Made by a program: the position numbers and the translations under genes. Below the pieces are notes generated by a model that worked only from the letters and a program-made list of their open reading frames with translations, did not search any database and was not told the DNA's origin. A DNA stretch of 5,613 nucleotides from a bacterium (GTDB taxonomy: Bacteria; Vulcanimicrobiota; Xenobia; RGZZ01), in contig JAJXVI010000196.1 of assembly GCA_021782195.1 (NCBI GenBank), positions 1-5,613 of the forward strand, written 5' to 3'. Position 1 is the stretch's first letter; each line of letters opens with the position of its first letter. Below, one piece after another: positions 5,188 to 5,613 of the stretch.

Positions 5188-5613
5188 ATGAAAATAGAGT
5201 ACGAGTCGTTGATCCTGCATGTGTGGGTACTCATGACCATCGTTGTGTTGTGCTGGTGCGGGTACTCTCACAAGACCGCTTTGCGAACGAGGGGGGAACA
5301 CTCCGGTCCCGAGTCGACGCGCGCGATTGCTTTTCGCTCGGACGTGACGTGGTGGCTTTCCGTGGTCTGGTTTGTTGCATCCGTTCTTGGCAAGACGGTT
5401 CTCATTCGTCAGCAGATCAACTTTGCCATGTACAACGACTACCCGGCGCTGACGTGGACGTTCGAGGGTGTGCTGTTGTTCGCACTGCTGGCTTCGTTCC
5501 TGCCGAGGCGTTGGGGTGCGCTTCTGCTGATTGTTGTAGACCTTGCGATTTCAATCGTGTTTGTGGGCGATCTTCTCTATTTTCGCTATTATCAGGACCT
5601 TTTGAGTCTCTAT
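5188..5613 (+). CDS. LTA synthase/sulfatase-family membrane protein, N-terminal part only
   Basis: The first 142 residues of a multi-pass membrane protein that runs off the right edge. Predicted spans are about 7-25, 53-73, 91-105 and 109-127. The stretch GDLLYFRYYQDLLSLY (127-142) closely resembles, from memory, the segment after the early transmembrane helices of LtaS-type lipoteichoic acid synthases, in the pattern YFR-aromatic-aromatic-x-D. Such proteins carry an extracellular sulfatase-like domain that transfers phosphoglycerol groups or similar, but that domain and its catalytic Thr are outside the window, so activity is unproven. An extra helix appears to precede the usual first one. 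The start is uncertain: the ATG at 5188 fits the membrane topology but has only a weak GGA upstream. An in-frame GTG at 5128 has GAGG 5 nt before it and would add 20 residues, and an ATG at 5143 is also in frame. It is transcribed divergently from the four-gene set. Confidence 0.72.
   Translation, partial: MKIEYESLILHVWVLMTIVVLCWCGYSHKTALRTRGEHSGPESTRAIAFRSDVTWWLSVVWFVASVLGKTVLIRQQINFAMYNDYPALTWTFEGVLLFALLASFLPRRWGALLLIVVDLAISIVFVGDLLYFRYYQDLLSLY

Noticed and set aside
5077..5301. A 74-codon minus-strand frame opposite the start of the LTA-synthase-like gene.
   Set aside because: No ribosome site or domain is visible, and the opposite strand encodes clear membrane helices.

Overview
The window is a stretch of chromosome from a GC-rich bacterium that I cannot place to phylum. 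The genes are tightly packed, have purine-rich Shine-Dalgarno sites, and one has a textbook sigma70-type promoter. The gene set (an exported M16 peptidase, a Hanks-type Ser/Thr kinase with a proline-rich tail, and the start of an LTA-synthase-like membrane protein) points to cell-envelope and signalling functions. There is no sign of phage, transposon, CRISPR, tRNA or rRNA.

Layout: a divergent intergenic region at about 4981-5187 splits the window. Leftward from it, on the minus strand, run four genes in order. They are a 66-residue single-span membrane protein (4980-4780), a 207-residue zinc-ribbon/helical protein (4701-4078), an 881-residue exported two-domain M16 metallopeptidase (3952-1307), and a Ser/Thr protein kinase that runs off the left edge (1139 to beyond 1). 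Rightward, on the plus strand, one gene (from about 5188) encodes the membrane-spanning N-terminus of an LTA synthase/sulfatase-family protein and runs off the right edge.

The leftward set probably forms a transcription unit started by a promoter at 5011-5039 (TTTACA, 17-bp spacer, TATAAT). The gaps between its genes are 78, 125 and 167 bp, and I see no convincing internal promoter. Two gaps hold hairpins without T-runs: a perfect 17-bp inverted repeat between the first two genes (4723-4765) and a 9-bp one between the peptidase and the kinase (1253-1286). These could adjust relative expression by partial termination, RNA processing or 3' end protection, so kinase co-transcription is not certain.

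How the genes work together is inference. The kinase is an intracellular signalling enzyme. The M16 enzyme should act outside the cytoplasmic membrane. The small protein is membrane-anchored, and the zinc-ribbon protein looks cytosolic and could be an adaptor. A joint role in the envelope is plausible but not shown by the sequence. The most unusual items are the long perfect hairpin, the palindrome inside the promoter spacer, the two uncharacterised small proteins, and the FRD (in place of HRD) catalytic loop of the kinase.
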